Assembly (NCBI GenBank): GCA_017937405.1
Contig: JAGBDS010000028.1
Location: 1-57,167, forward strand
Direction: 5' to 3'
Length of the DNA: 57,167 bases
From: Oscillibacter sp.
GTDB taxonomy: Bacteria; Bacillota; Clostridia; Oscillospirales; Oscillospiraceae
Shown: positions 1-8,774 of the stretch, in pieces
Layout: the number at the start of each line of letters is the position of its first letter
Position numbering within the stretch: the stretch's first letter is position 1
Position numbers and translations under genes: made by a program
Notes under the pieces: generated by a model
What the model saw: the letters and a program-made list of their open reading frames with translations, nothing else
Database searches by the model: none
Told to the model about the DNA's origin: nothing

Positions 1-930
1 ATCAACAACGTGCTGGGTCAGGCACTGCTGGCGAAGAAAATGGGCAAGACCCGCCTCATCGCCGAGACGGGCGCAGGCCAACACGGCGTGGCCACCGCCA
101 CCGCCGCCGCTTTGATGGGCATGGAGTGTGTGGTGTTCATGGGCGAGGAGGACACGAAGCGCCAGGCCCTGAACGTCTACCGGATGCGGCTTCTGGGCGC
201 GGAGGTCATCCCCGTTACCACCGGCACCGGCACGCTGAAGGACGCCTGCTCCGCCGCTTTCCGGGAGTGGACCAACCGCATCGCCGACACCCACTACTGC
301 CTGGGCTCCGTCATGGGCCCCCACCCCTTCCCCACCATGGTCCGGGATTTCCAGTCCGTTATCTCCAGGGAAATTAAGGAGCAGCTGATGGAAAAGGAGG
401 GAAAACTCCCCGACGCCGTCATCGCCTGCGTCGGCGGCGGCTCCAACGCCATCGGCGCTTTCTACCACTTCATTGGCGACCCCTCCGTCCGCCTTATCGG
501 CTGTGAGGCGGCGGGCCGGGGCGTAGACACCGCCGAGACGGCGGCCACCATCGCCACGGGGCGGCTGGGCATCTTCCACGGCATGAAGAGCTACTTCTGC
601 CAGGACCAGTTCGGGCAGATCGCCCCGGTGTATTCTATTTCCGCTGGACTGGATTACCCCGGCATCGGCCCCGAGCACGCCCACCTCCATGACACCGGCC
701 GGGCCGAGTACGTCCCCGTCACTGACGAGGAGGCGGTGGTGGCCTTCGAGTACCTCTCCCGGATGGAGGGCATTATCCCCGCTATCGAGTCCGCCCACGC
801 GGTGGCTTACGCCAGAAAACTGGCCCCCACCATGGGCAAGGACCAGATCATCGTTGTCAATATCTCCGGCCGGGGCGACAAGGACTGTGCGGCCATCGCC
901 CGGTACAGAGGGGAGTATCTTCATGAGTAA
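1..930 (+). CDS. trpB: Tryptophan synthase beta chain, 5' end cut by window
   Basis: TrpB condenses indole with serine to make tryptophan, using PLP, in a complex with TrpA. The frame is open from base 1 ([13 protein letters not shown]), which is the stretch right after the PLP-binding lysine of the family (HKINN), so that lysine and roughly the first 85 residues lie outside the window. Visible family marks are ETGAGQHG near the start, the PLP-phosphate loop CVGGGSNA, and the C-terminal SGRGDKD. The stop overlaps the trpA start by 8 bases (ATGAGTAA), so the two are translationally coupled. Identification is firm. Confidence 0.97.
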   Translation: MNNVLGQALLAKKMGKTRLIAETGAGQHGVATATAAALMGMECVVFMGEEDTKRQALNVYRMRLLGAEVIPVTTGTGTLKDACSAAFREWTNRIADTHYCLGSVMGPHPFPTMVRDFQSVISREIKEQLMEKEGKLPDAVIACVGGGSNAIGAFYHFIGDPSVRLIGCEAAGRGVDTAETAATIATGRLGIFHGMKSYFCQDQFGQIAPVYSISAGLDYPGIGPEHAHLHDTGRAEYVPVTDEEAVVAFEYLSRMEGIIPAIESAHAVAYARKLAPTMGKDQIIVVNISGRGDKDCAAIARYRGEYLHE

Positions 931-1699
931 CATTACAAAGGCCTTTGCAAATGGCAAGGCGTTCATCCCATTCGTCACCTGCGGCGACCCGGACCTGGAG
1001 ACCACCGCCAAGGTCGTCCGGGCCATGGCGGAGGCGGGTGCCGACCTCATCGAGTTGGGCATTCCCTTCTCCGATCCCACCGCCGAAGGCCCCGTCATTC
1101 AGGCGGCCAACGTCCGGGCCCTGTCCGCCGGAGCCACCACCGATAAGATTTTCGATCTGGTGCGGGACCTGCGGAAAGACGTCACCATCCCTATGGTGTT
1201 CATGACCTACGCCAACGTGGTGTTCTCCTACGGTGCGGAGAAGTTCATCTCTACCTGTGCCGACATCGGTATCGACGGCCTGATTTTGCCGGACATCCCC
1301 TATGAGGAGAAGGACGAGTTCGACCCCATCTGCAAGAAGTACGGCGTGGACCTCATCTCCATGGTGGCCCCCACCTCCGAGGACCGCATCGCAGTGGTGG
1401 CAAGAGAGGCCAACGGCTTTATCTACGTGGTGTCCTCTCTGGGCGTCACCGGCGTCCGCAGTGAGATCACCACGGACATCGGCGCCATGGTGCAGCTCAT
1501 CCGGGCCAGCTCCGCCCTGCCCTGCGCCGTGGGCTTCGGCATCTCCACGCCGGAGCAGGCGAAGAAGATGGCAGGTCTCTCCGACGGGGCTATTGTGGGC
1601 AGTGCCATCGTCAAGCTCATCGCCCAGTACGGGCGGGAGGCCGTCCCCTATGTGGTGGACTATGTGAAACGTATGAAAGACGCGGTACGGGAAGCGTAA
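923..1699 (+). CDS. trpA: Tryptophan synthase alpha chain
   Basis: TrpA cleaves indole-3-glycerol phosphate to indole, which is channelled to TrpB. At 258 residues it has normal length for this TIM barrel. The first catalytic acid is present (Glu44 in ELGIPFSDP). The second, Asp60 in the E. coli enzyme (motif ADGP), is Glu55 here (AEGP). The phosphate-binding C-terminal loops (GVTGVR, GFGIS, GSAIV) are intact. The start at 923 is chosen because it gives the usual N-terminus (MSNITKAF) and the ATGAGTAA overlap with trpB; the open frame extends further upstream but only inside trpB. Confidence 0.97.
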   Translation: MSNITKAFANGKAFIPFVTCGDPDLETTAKVVRAMAEAGADLIELGIPFSDPTAEGPVIQAANVRALSAGATTDKIFDLVRDLRKDVTIPMVFMTYANVVFSYGAEKFISTCADIGIDGLILPDIPYEEKDEFDPICKKYGVDLISMVAPTSEDRIAVVAREANGFIYVVSSLGVTGVRSEITTDIGAMVQLIRASSALPCAVGFGISTPEQAKKMAGLSDGAIVGSAIVKLIAQYGREAVPYVVDYVKRMKDAVREA

Positions 1700-1717
1700 G
1701 CGGCCCGGGCGTCCGGT

Positions 1718-1738
1718 ATCAAGCAATCATCAAGCAAT
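1718..1738 (+). repeat. Short tandem direct repeat upstream of sugar-binding protein
   Basis: ATCAAGCAAT occurs twice with an 11-base period in the 57-base gap between trpA and the next gene. No terminator or convincing promoter is visible in this gap, so the sugar-transport genes may be read through from trpBA. The repeat may be replication slippage or a binding site; nothing more can be said. Confidence 0.5.
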
Positions 1739-1756
1739 TTTGAGGAGGAACCTGAA

Positions 1757-2743
1757 ATGAAAAAGTTTGTCTCTCTGCTGGCAGCCCTGACGCTGCTGCT
1801 GTCCCTGGCCGCCTGCGGCGGTACATCCGCTGAATCCTCTGCTCCGGCGGAACAGCCTGCCGCGGCGGAAGAAAGCCCCTTCTCCGGCAAGACCGTCTCC
1901 GTCATGACCCCCTACATGGCCTCCGTCACCACCAACCAGATGGTGGGCTATCTGGAGAACGACCTGACCGCTCAGGGCGCCGAGGTCAACGTCATCGACA
2001 CCGCCAACGACTTTGCGGAGCTGGCAAGCCGCATTGAGGACGTCACCGCCTCCGGCACCGACGCCATCGTGCTGGTCAGCGCCGACCCCACCCAGCTGGA
2101 AAACCAGCTCCGGGAGGCCATGGACGCGGGGATCCCCGTCTTCGGCGTGGACAGCGGTTACATCGATGGGATGCAGGTCAACGCCACCAGCGACAACCAC
2201 CAGATGGGCGAGCTGATCGCCGGCTATCTCTTTGACGACCTGATGGGCGGCGAGGGCACCGTCATCACCCTGACCCACCGGCCCCATCCCGGCGTGGTGA
2301 AGCGCTGCGAGGCCTTCGACGAGCTGATCGCCGCCAACGACAAGCTGTCCCTCATCACCGAGCAGCACGTTCCCGCCGAGCAGCCCATCAACGACGCCCA
2401 GGACATCGTCCAGAACCTGCTGCTGGCGAACCCCGACAAGGGCTCCATCACCGCCATCCTCTGCGGCTGGGATGAACCCGCCATCGGCGCCACCCAGGCC
2501 TGCCAAGAGGCTGGCCGGGATGAAATTCTGGTGGTCGGCGTGGACGGCAACGAGCAGGCCGTCTCCCTCATTCAGGAGGGCACCAACCTGAAAGCCACCG
2601 TGGCTCAGAACTTCCAGGGCATGGTGGACATCGTGGTGGAGGACTTGGGCAAGCTGTTCGCCTGCGAGACCATCGCCACCGGCGAGAAGTACGCCGAGGC
2701 CACCCTCATCACCGCCGACAACGCTGCTGATTTCATCAAGTAA
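1757..2743 (+). CDS. Sugar ABC transporter substrate-binding lipoprotein (RbsB type)
   Basis: Solute-binding lipoprotein of a CUT2-type sugar importer, anchored outside the membrane. A lipoprotein signal is clear: MKKFVSLLAALTLLLSLAACGG with the lipobox LAAC. The mature part has the type I periplasmic-binding fold of the Peripla_BP_4 family (VSVMTPYMASVTTNQMVGYLE at the start, GIPVFGVDSGY around residue 125-135, and VVGVDGN near the C-terminal lobe). It is 328 residues, normal for RbsB/XylF relatives. A GAGGAGG site precedes the ATG. It heads a set with an ATPase, permease and FGGY kinase. The sugar cannot be read from the sequence; ribose, xylose or a related pentose or polyol are possible. 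Confidence 0.9.
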   Translation: MKKFVSLLAALTLLLSLAACGGTSAESSAPAEQPAAAEESPFSGKTVSVMTPYMASVTTNQMVGYLENDLTAQGAEVNVIDTANDFAELASRIEDVTASGTDAIVLVSADPTQLENQLREAMDAGIPVFGVDSGYIDGMQVNATSDNHQMGELIAGYLFDDLMGGEGTVITLTHRPHPGVVKRCEAFDELIAANDKLSLITEQHVPAEQPINDAQDIVQNLLLANPDKGSITAILCGWDEPAIGATQACQEAGRDEILVVGVDGNEQAVSLIQEGTNLKATVAQNFQGMVDIVVEDLGKLFACETIATGEKYAEATLITADNAADFIK

Positions 2744-2779
2744 CACAAGCATCTGAATATCCAGGAAAGGAGGCCCGCC

Positions 2780-4279
2780 ATGCTGCTGCAAACGGAACAC
2801 GTCAGCAAGGAGTTCAACGGCATTTACGCCCTGCGCGACATCAATTTCTAGCTGGACGCCGGAGAAATCCACGGCCTGGTGGGAGAAAACGGCGCGGGCA
2901 AATCCACCCTCATCAAGCTGCTGACGGGGGTCTACCAGCTCCGGGAGGGCCGCCTTTTGTGGAACGGGGAGCCTGTGACCATCTCCTCTCCCGCGGACAG
3001 CCGGGCGCTGGGCATCCGGGTCATCCATCAGGACCGGACGCTGATCCCGACCTTTAACGGCATTGAAAACTGCTATCTGGGTCTGGAATACCCCACCCGT
3101 CTTGGCCGGGTGGACTGGGCCGCCATGGAGCGCCGGGTGCGGCAGACCATGGAGGGCCTGGGCATTGACGTGGATTTGAAAAAGACGGCGGCGGAGCTGT
3201 CTCCGCCCCAGCGGACGGAGCTGGAGATCGTCCGGGCGATGATGACCGACTGCCGCCTGCTGATCCTGGACGAACCTACCGCCAGCCTGACGGACCAGGA
3301 GGCAGAGCGCCTCTTCAAACTGCTGCGAAGCCTGCGGGAAAAGGGAACCTCCATCCTGTATGTCACCCACCGGCTGGATGAAATTTTCCTGCTGACTGAC
3401 CGGGTCACCGTATTCCGCAACGGGCAGTTGGTGGAGACCGTCCCCACTGCCAGCGTCACCCGGGAGGAACTGGTGGCAAAAATGACCGACCAGACGGCGG
3501 TGGAGCCCATCTCCCGCCGGGAGAGCTTTGGCCCCGTTCTTCTGGAAGCAAAGAGCCTTGCCACCCGGGACGGCCGGGTGAAGCAGGGAAGCCTATCCCT
3601 TCGCAGCGGTGAAATTTTAGGCCTGTTCGGCCTGGGCGGCAGCGGCCGGACGGAGCTACTGGAGTGTATCTTCGGCTGTCGGGCCATTTCCAGCGGAACG
3701 GTACTGCTGGATGGCAAAGAGCGTCCCGGTCTGACGCCGGAGGAGGCCATCCGCAGCGGCATGGTCCTCATTTCCGAGGACCGCCGGGGCAAGGCCATGA
3801 TCGGCAGCCTCAGCGTCCGGGATAACATCCTGCTCTCCAGCATCGATACTTTTTCCCGCTACGGCGTTCTGCGGGCAAAAGCTGGGAACCGTGCGGCGGC
3901 GGAGCAGATCAATGCCCTGCACATCAAATTGGCAAGCCCCGGTCAGCGGATGCTGGAGCTCTCCGGCGGCAACCAGCAAAAGGCGGTGTTCGCCCGGGCG
4001 CTGATGACCGCTCCCCGCATTTTCCTCTGCGACGAGCCCACCCAGGCGGTGGACGTGGCCACCCGCAGTGACATCCACCACCTCCTGCGGCGAAAAGCCG
4101 ACGAGGGCGCCGGGGTGCTGTACGTCTCCTCCGACCTCAAGGAGCTGTTGGAGGTGGCGGACAACATCCTGGTGATGTCCCGGGGACGCACCAGGTCCTG
4201 CTGGAAGAACGAAAATCTGACCGCGCAGCAGGTTCTGGCCTGTTGTTACGAAACCCAGGAGAAGGAGGCACAGCCATGA
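2780..4279 (+). pseudogene. Sugar ABC transporter ATPase (RbsA/XylG type) with in-frame amber stop at codon 24
   Basis: An AAAGGAGG site and ATG at 2780 start the expected N-terminus of a double-domain sugar ATPase (MLLQTEHVSKEFNGIYALRDINF), but codon 24 (2849-2851) is TAG. Directly after it the same frame continues with LDAGEIHGLVGENGAGKST and stays open to 4279. Read through, the product would be 499 residues, the family's normal size, with Walker A in the first half (GENGAGKS), LLILDEPTASL as Walker B, and a second signature LSGGNQQK in the C-terminal half. The only downstream start, GTG at 2879, lies in Walker A itself and would remove the first strands, so a working restart is unlikely. 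The stop overlaps the permease ATG by four bases. A single base change (for example CAG to TAG) explains it; sequencing error or suppression cannot be excluded. Confidence 0.85.
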
Positions 4280-5226
4280 GCCACTTGACACCGAAGAAAA
4301 TTTTGCAGTCCTACGGCACCGTCCTGGCGCTGGCGGTCATCGTGGCGGCCTTCAGCCTCATCCGCCCGGACAAGTTCTGCACCCTGACGAACTTCATCAA
4401 CATCACCCGCCAGATCTCCCTGCTGGTGATGATCTCCCTGGGCACCACGCTGGTCATGAGCGTCAACGAGTTTGACCTGTCCGTGGGCAGCATGGCGTCT
4501 CTCGGCGGCATTATCGCCGCTCTGCTGGCGGTAAAGGGCCTGCCCATGGCGGTATGCTTCTTCGTTCCCGTTGTGGTCAGCTTCTTTATCGGCCTGCTGA
4601 ATGGCTGGGTGGTGGCCCGGTTCCGGGTGCTGTCCTTCATCACCACTTTGGGCATGAGCACGGTTCTCTCCGGCGTCATTTACCGCCTCTCCGGCGGCGC
4701 CACGATTTTCGAGGGCATTCCCAAGTCCTTCTCCTTCCTGGGCACCGCCAAGCTGGGGCGCATCCCCCTGCTGTCCATTTTGATGGTGGTGTTCGTGGCC
4801 CTGTTCTTCTTTCTGCTGGAGCACACCACCCTGGGCCGGAAGTTCTATGCTATCGGCGGCAATGAGGAGACAGCCAAGATCGCCGGTATCCGGGTGAAGA
4901 AGTACAAGACCATCGCCTTTGCCCTCTGTGCGGTGATGGCCTGCGTCACCGGAATGCTGATCGCCTCCCGGGTAGGCTCCGCCAACACCACCGCCGGTGA
5001 CGGCTACTTCCTCCAGTCCTACGCGGCGGTGTTCATCGGCTGCACCGTGTCCCGGAAGGGTATCCCCAACGCGGTGGGCACGCTGGTAGGCGCCGCCATT
5101 CTGGGCATCCTGGCCAACGGCCTCACCATTCTCCAGATGCCCAGCTACATGCAGAACATCATCACCGGCGGCATCATCATTCTGGCGGTCATCGCTCAGA
5201 AGGCCGGTCACGGCGACGCGGCGTAA
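4276..5226 (+). CDS. Sugar ABC transporter permease (RbsC type)
   Basis: Membrane channel subunit of the CUT2 importer begun at 1757. The 316-residue protein is almost entirely hydrophobic segments (about 8 to 10), with the family marks SVNEFDLSVGSMASLGG near residue 65 and YAIGGNEETAKIAGIRV near residue 195, the coupling loop facing the ATPase. The ATG at 4276 overlaps the ATPase stop (ATGA) and has GAAGGAGG upstream, so expression is coupled to the interrupted ATPase gene. The gene itself looks intact, which suggests the amber lesion upstream is recent. Confidence 0.92.
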   Translation: MSHLTPKKILQSYGTVLALAVIVAAFSLIRPDKFCTLTNFINITRQISLLVMISLGTTLVMSVNEFDLSVGSMASLGGIIAALLAVKGLPMAVCFFVPVVVSFFIGLLNGWVVARFRVLSFITTLGMSTVLSGVIYRLSGGATIFEGIPKSFSFLGTAKLGRIPLLSILMVVFVALFFFLLEHTTLGRKFYAIGGNEETAKIAGIRVKKYKTIAFALCAVMACVTGMLIASRVGSANTTAGDGYFLQSYAAVFIGCTVSRKGIPNAVGTLVGAAILGILANGLTILQMPSYMQNIITGGIIILAVIAQKAGHGDAA

Positions 5227-5240
5227 AGGAGGAAATCCAT

Positions 5241-6683
5241 ATGACATACATTGCCGCGTTTGACGCGGGCACCACCGCCGTCAAGGGCACACTGGTCAAC
5301 GAAGCGGGCGAGGCCGTCCTCTCCCGCTCCGTGGAATTGTCCATCCTCTGCCATGACGGCTTCCAGGAGCAGGCGCCCCAGGATTGGTGGGCGGCTTTCT
5401 GCGCCATTTCCCGGCAGTTCACCGATGAAGTCCCCGCAGAGGACATCAGCGGCATCATCATGAGCGGCCAGATGCAGGATCTGATCCCCCTGGACGTGGA
5501 TTTGAACCCGGTCTGTCCCGCCATTCTCTACTCCGACGGCCGGGCAGAGGCCCAGGCCGCCGCTTTGGAAGAAGCCGTCGGCGGAGAATACTTCCTGCAC
5601 ACCACCGGGAACCGCTGTGACGGCTCCCTGCCCCTGCCCAAACTAATGTGGCTGAAAGAACACCACCCGGAGCTGTATGCCCGGACAGCCCATATCCTCA
5701 TCAGCTCCAAGGACTTTTTTGTTGCCCGGCTCACCGGCGTCTGCACCGGGGATGTGACCGCCTGCGCCACGGCGGGAGCCATGGACATCCGCCGCAAGCG
5801 CTGGGACGAAAAGCTTCTGTCCGCCGCCGGGGTGGACGCGAAGCTGTTCCCCGCGCTGTACCATCCCCACCAGCAGGTGGGCGCCGTCCTCCCGGAATCA
5901 GCCACCGCCTGCGGCTTCCGGGCCGGGACGGCGGTGTTCGCCGGGATCGGCGACGCCGGGGCCACTACCCTTGCCAGCGGCATCCGGGAGCCAGGGCAGT
6001 ACAACATCAACTTGGGCACCTCCGGCTGGGTAGCCGCCGTGTCGGACAACATCCTGCTGACGGAGTCGGGTGTGTTCAATCTGGCCGCCGCATCGGAGGG
6101 CTGCTATATCAACGTGGTTCCCTTCCTGAACGCCGGGAATGTCCACAAGTGGATATCCGGCGTGCTGTCCAGAACGGCGGGAACGGCGGATTATGAGACT
6201 GTCAGCGCTCTGCTGAAAAACAGTGCCTCCGGCAGCCACGGCGTGCTGTTTTTGCCCTATCTGGTGGGAGAACGCTTCCCCGTGCTGGACCCGGAAGCCC
6301 GGGGCTGCTTTTTCGGCATAACGGCGGAGACCACCGCCGCCGATTTGGCCCGGGCCTGTCTGGAGGGCGTAGCCTTCTCTCTGCGGCAAGGGCTGGAGCA
6401 GCTCCCTGTCCCGCCCACGTCCATCTCCCTCATCGGCGGAGGCGGCCGGGAGGCCGTCTGGTGCCAAACCTTAGCGGACGTACTGGGCCATGACATCACC
6501 GTGCTGGGAGATACGGAGTTCCGGGCCGCCCGGGCCCTGGCTTCTCTGGCCCGGCAGGGCGCGGGGCGCTCCGCTCCGGAGGAAGACGGCACCGTCTGCC
6601 GCCCCCGGAACGAATACCGGGCGCTGTACGACAGTCAGTACGCCCGCTATCAGAAGCTCTATCCGGCTCTGCGGGGGATTTGA
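5241..6683 (+). CDS. FGGY-family carbohydrate kinase (xylulokinase-like)
   Basis: Cytoplasmic sugar kinase that would phosphorylate the substrate of the upstream importer. The N-terminus holds the ATP-phosphate loop DAGTTAVKG, the centre has the FGGY linker region (ACATAGAMDIRRKRWDEKLL), GIGDAGATTLASG and NLGTSGW mark the second lobe, and SLIGGGGREAVWCQTLADVLG is the adenosine-binding segment. At 480 residues it is typical of XylB and relatives. It starts 14 bases after the permease behind AAAGGAGG. It is shorter than typical autoinducer-2 kinase (LsrK), so xylulokinase-like is preferred; the true substrate (xylulose, ribulose, polyol) is open. Confidence 0.88.
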   Translation: MTYIAAFDAGTTAVKGTLVNEAGEAVLSRSVELSILCHDGFQEQAPQDWWAAFCAISRQFTDEVPAEDISGIIMSGQMQDLIPLDVDLNPVCPAILYSDGRAEAQAAALEEAVGGEYFLHTTGNRCDGSLPLPKLMWLKEHHPELYARTAHILISSKDFFVARLTGVCTGDVTACATAGAMDIRRKRWDEKLLSAAGVDAKLFPALYHPHQQVGAVLPESATACGFRAGTAVFAGIGDAGATTLASGIREPGQYNINLGTSGWVAAVSDNILLTESGVFNLAAASEGCYINVVPFLNAGNVHKWISGVLSRTAGTADYETVSALLKNSASGSHGVLFLPYLVGERFPVLDPEARGCFFGITAETTAADLARACLEGVAFSLRQGLEQLPVPPTSISLIGGGGREAVWCQTLADVLGHDITVLGDTEFRAARALASLARQGAGRSAPEEDGTVCRPRNEYRALYDSQYARYQKLYPALRGI

Positions 6684-6754
6684 AAAATTGCGCAAAATCT
6701 TCGGACGCCGGATAGCACGCATCCCTGCGGGCAGACTATGCCCGAGGTGATTTC

Positions 6755-6958
6755 ATGGCAAAGAAAGGCATGGCCCGGCCGGACTGGACCCATACCAAAC
6801 CCCGCAGCGACGCGCCTCCGGTCCCCCTCATTCAGGGGAAGGCCAAACACGGCAAAGAGCGGGTAAAGCCCATCATTCCCGGCACCGGCGGTCCGGACAT
6901 GAAGGTCTACCACGAATTGAAGGGCGATGGCTCCGTGGGAGACGCCAGCCCCAAATAG
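6755..6958 (+). CDS. Small basic protein of unknown function
   Basis: A 67-residue hydrophilic, basic, proline- and glycine-rich protein (starts MAKKGMARPDWTHTKPRSD, contains GKAKHGKERVKPIIPGTGG). It has no membrane segment, signal or recognisable domain. A GAGGTGATTT site sits before the ATG, the frame ends in TAG, and a perfect terminator follows 5 bases later, so this looks like a real gene, probably the last of the sugar operon or with its own promoter in the 70-base gap. I do not recognise a function. Confidence 0.65.
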   Translation: MAKKGMARPDWTHTKPRSDAPPVPLIQGKAKHGKERVKPIIPGTGGPDMKVYHELKGDGSVGDASPK

Positions 6959-6963
6959 AATAC

Positions 6964-6996
6964 CGCCCCACGCCAATGGCGTGGGGCGATATTTTC
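6964..6996 (+). terminator. Rho-independent terminator
   Basis: Perfect 11-bp stem CGCCCCACGCC / GGCGTGGGGCG with a 3-base loop, followed by ATATTTTCT. It ends the sugar operon and sits between convergent genes. Confidence 0.9.
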
Positions 6997-7007
6997 TCAA
7001 AAGCCGA

Positions 7008-8297
7008 TCATTTGTCCCTCTTTTTCATCATGCTCCGGTTCCGCTCCAGCAGATCAGCGGACACAATGTCCAGCTGCTCCGCCTCCCGGTAGCGGTCCGC
7101 CAGACCGTTCTCCTGCAGGCTTTCCGGCGCTTTACCGCGGAACACCAGCTTCAGCAGGACAGGGGTGAGTACGGCGCAGCCCACCACGGTGATGATGACT
7201 GGCGTCATCAGCGCCTGGCTGAGGACGCCGATGGACAGCCCCCGGTTGGCGACGATCAGGGCTACCTCACCCCGGCAGGCCATACCGGCGCCCACCTGGA
7301 CGCACTCTTGGCCGCTGAAGCCGCAGAGCTTCGCGCCCAGGCCGCAGCCGATGACCTTGGAGAGGATGGCCACCGCCAGAAGCAGCAGGGAGAACAGCAC
7401 CAGGGCACCGTCCAGCTCCGGCAGAACCGCCTTGATACCGATGTTGGCAAAGAACACCGGCGTCAGCAGCAGATAGCTCAGCGGTTCGAACTTGGACTCG
7501 ATATACTTGGCCTTGGGGGTGGAGGATACCACCAGGCCCGCCGCAAAGGCACCGATGATGTCCGCCACGCCGAAAAATTCCTCGGCGCAGTAGGCCATCA
7601 GTAGACACAGCACAAAGGCCAGCACCGGGTAGCGCCGCAGGTTCTTTCCACATGCCCGGCCGATCATCCAGCGGAAAAAGCGGACGGCGGCAAAGCCCAC
7701 CGCAATGGCGAACACGAAGAACAGCAGGATCTTCACCAGCACCGCCATCAGGCTCACGCCCTCGCCCGCCAGACTGGTAACCACCGTCAGGGCGATCAAG
7801 CCCAGCACATCGTCGATCAGCGCCGCCGCCAGGATGGTGCCGCCCACCTTGGTGTCCAGCTTTCCCAGCTCCTTCAGCGTCTCCACGGTGATACTGACGG
7901 AGGTGGCGGTCAGAATGGTGCCCAGGAACACGTCCTCCATCAGGGTGTTCCCCGGCAGCCAGCCGGTCTTTCCCGCCAAGGCGCCAAAGGCGGTACCCAT
8001 GGCCAGCGGCACCAGCACGCCGCACAGGGCCACCAAGAAGCCGGGCTTTCCGGCGGCCCGAAGCTCCCGCAGGTCGGTGCCCATTCCGGCGGTAAACAGG
8101 ATCACGATGACGCCCAGCTCGCTGAGCCGGGACAGAAATTCCGTTTCGGTGAGGACATTCAGCATGGCGGGGCCCAGGATCAGGCCGGCCAGCAGGGCAC
8201 CTACCACCTGAGGCATCTGAAACCGGCGGGTCACCATACCCAGTACTTTCGTGCTCAGCAGGATCAGCGCCAGGTCCAGCAGATAGTGATAAGACAT
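7008..8297 (-). CDS. Cation:proton antiporter, CPA2 (KefB/NapA) type
   Basis: Integral membrane antiporter exchanging Na+ or K+ for protons. The 429-residue product has about 12 hydrophobic segments, the family start (LALILLSTKVLGMVTRRFQMPQVVGALLAGLILGP), the discontinuous-helix region with DDVLGLIAL near residue 155-165 that carries the paired acidic residues, and FFANIGIK in the second half. There is no C-terminal TrkA-N/RCK domain, only a short charged tail. The start at 8297 (MSYHYLLDL) is chosen because AGAAAGGAAGC lies upstream and it gives the normal N-terminus; the frame is open 30 codons further. Monocistronic and convergent with the preceding operon. Confidence 0.88.
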   Translation of the reverse strand: MSYHYLLDLALILLSTKVLGMVTRRFQMPQVVGALLAGLILGPAMLNVLTETEFLSRLSELGVIVILFTAGMGTDLRELRAAGKPGFLVALCGVLVPLAMGTAFGALAGKTGWLPGNTLMEDVFLGTILTATSVSITVETLKELGKLDTKVGGTILAAALIDDVLGLIALTVVTSLAGEGVSLMAVLVKILLFFVFAIAVGFAAVRFFRWMIGRACGKNLRRYPVLAFVLCLLMAYCAEEFFGVADIIGAFAAGLVVSSTPKAKYIESKFEPLSYLLLTPVFFANIGIKAVLPELDGALVLFSLLLLAVAILSKVIGCGLGAKLCGFSGQECVQVGAGMACRGEVALIVANRGLSIGVLSQALMTPVIITVVGCAVLTPVLLKLVFRGKAPESLQENGLADRYREAEQLDIVSADLLERNRSMMKKRDK

Positions 8298-8439
8298 GGT
8301 CAAAGCTTCCTTTCTCAGCAATACACGCTTTTTTCGGAGCCTCATTGTAGTCCCTTTCCCGGGATTTACAAGTGAAAAACTGCACAAAAAAACGCCGCAT
8401 ATCGTTTGCGTTTAAGCGAGCCAAAAGGGAAAAAGCATC

Positions 8440-8468
8440 TTGACAGAGTTTTCCTCCCGCATTAGAAT
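8440..8468 (+). promoter_or_regulatory. Sigma-A promoter of the thiamin-precursor operon
   Basis: TTGACA, 17-base spacer, TAGAAT. It lies just upstream of the TPP riboswitch, so transcription would start at about 8475, the 5' edge of the aptamer. Confidence 0.85.
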
Positions 8469-8474
8469 AGACCC

Positions 8475-8559
8475 GCAAGGGAGTTCTCGGAAAGAGGGCT
8501 GAGAGGAGGGTGATTTCCCTCGACCTCACCTGATTTGGGTAATGCCAACGTAGGGATGC
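8475..8559 (+). promoter_or_regulatory. TPP riboswitch (THI element)
   Basis: Conserved THI-box blocks are all present in order: GGGAG at the 5' side, CTGAGAGGAGGG (CTGAGA at 8499-8504), GACC, ACCTGATTTGGGTAATGCC and AACGTAGGGA. GCA at 8475-8477 and TGC at 8557-8559 can close the basal P1 stem. It precedes thiD and the pyrimidine uptake genes and is followed by two terminator hairpins, so TPP binding should promote premature termination. Confidence 0.97.
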
Positions 8560-8592
8560 AACATGCTACATTTTTACGACACACGGTGAACC

Positions 8593-8625
8593 CCCCGGCG
8601 GCATTGGCCGCTGCGGGGCTTTTTT
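8593..8625 (+). terminator. Riboswitch terminator 1
   Basis: GC-rich hairpin CCCCGGCGGC / GCCGCTGCGGGG with a small bulge, followed by CTTTTTTC. It lies 34 bases after the TPP aptamer, the expected place for the expression-platform terminator. Confidence 0.85.
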
Positions 8626-8642
8626 CATTTCGTGGTATTGGC

Positions 8643-8674
8643 GCCGTTCTCCCCTTGCGGGAGGGCGGCTTTTT
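8643..8674 (+). terminator. Second, tandem terminator in the thi leader
   Basis: Stem GCCGTTCTCCC / GGGAGGGCGGC (11 bp with two G-U pairs), loop CTTGC, then five T. It lies 18 bases after terminator 1 and 100 bases before thiD. Confidence 0.75.
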
Positions 8675-8774
8675 GCTGTGTTCTCCCCCCGGCAAGACCG
8701 GGAATGCGGCGGATCGGGGGCACCACCTTCCGTCGCTCAAAAAAATAATGCTGAAACAAGAAAGGAGAATTACC

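Noticed and set aside
2849-2851. TAG as a pyrrolysine codon
   Set aside because: The site lies in a strand before Walker A where a common residue is expected, no pyl genes are seen, and TAG is used as a normal stop in the window.
1730-3370. Long open frame on the minus strand opposite the sugar-binding protein and ATPase (546 codons)
   Set aside because: High GC makes antisense frames long here. The translation is low-complexity (Gly, His, Gln, Asp rich), has no ribosome site or domain, and mirrors real genes. Similar antisense frames at 22502-25081 and 53368-55506 were rejected for the same reason.
1757-6683. First ABC/kinase operon as an AI-2 (lsr) system
   Set aside because: The kinase is shorter than LsrK and looks xylulokinase-like; LsrF-like and SorC genes are 37 kb away with their own control.
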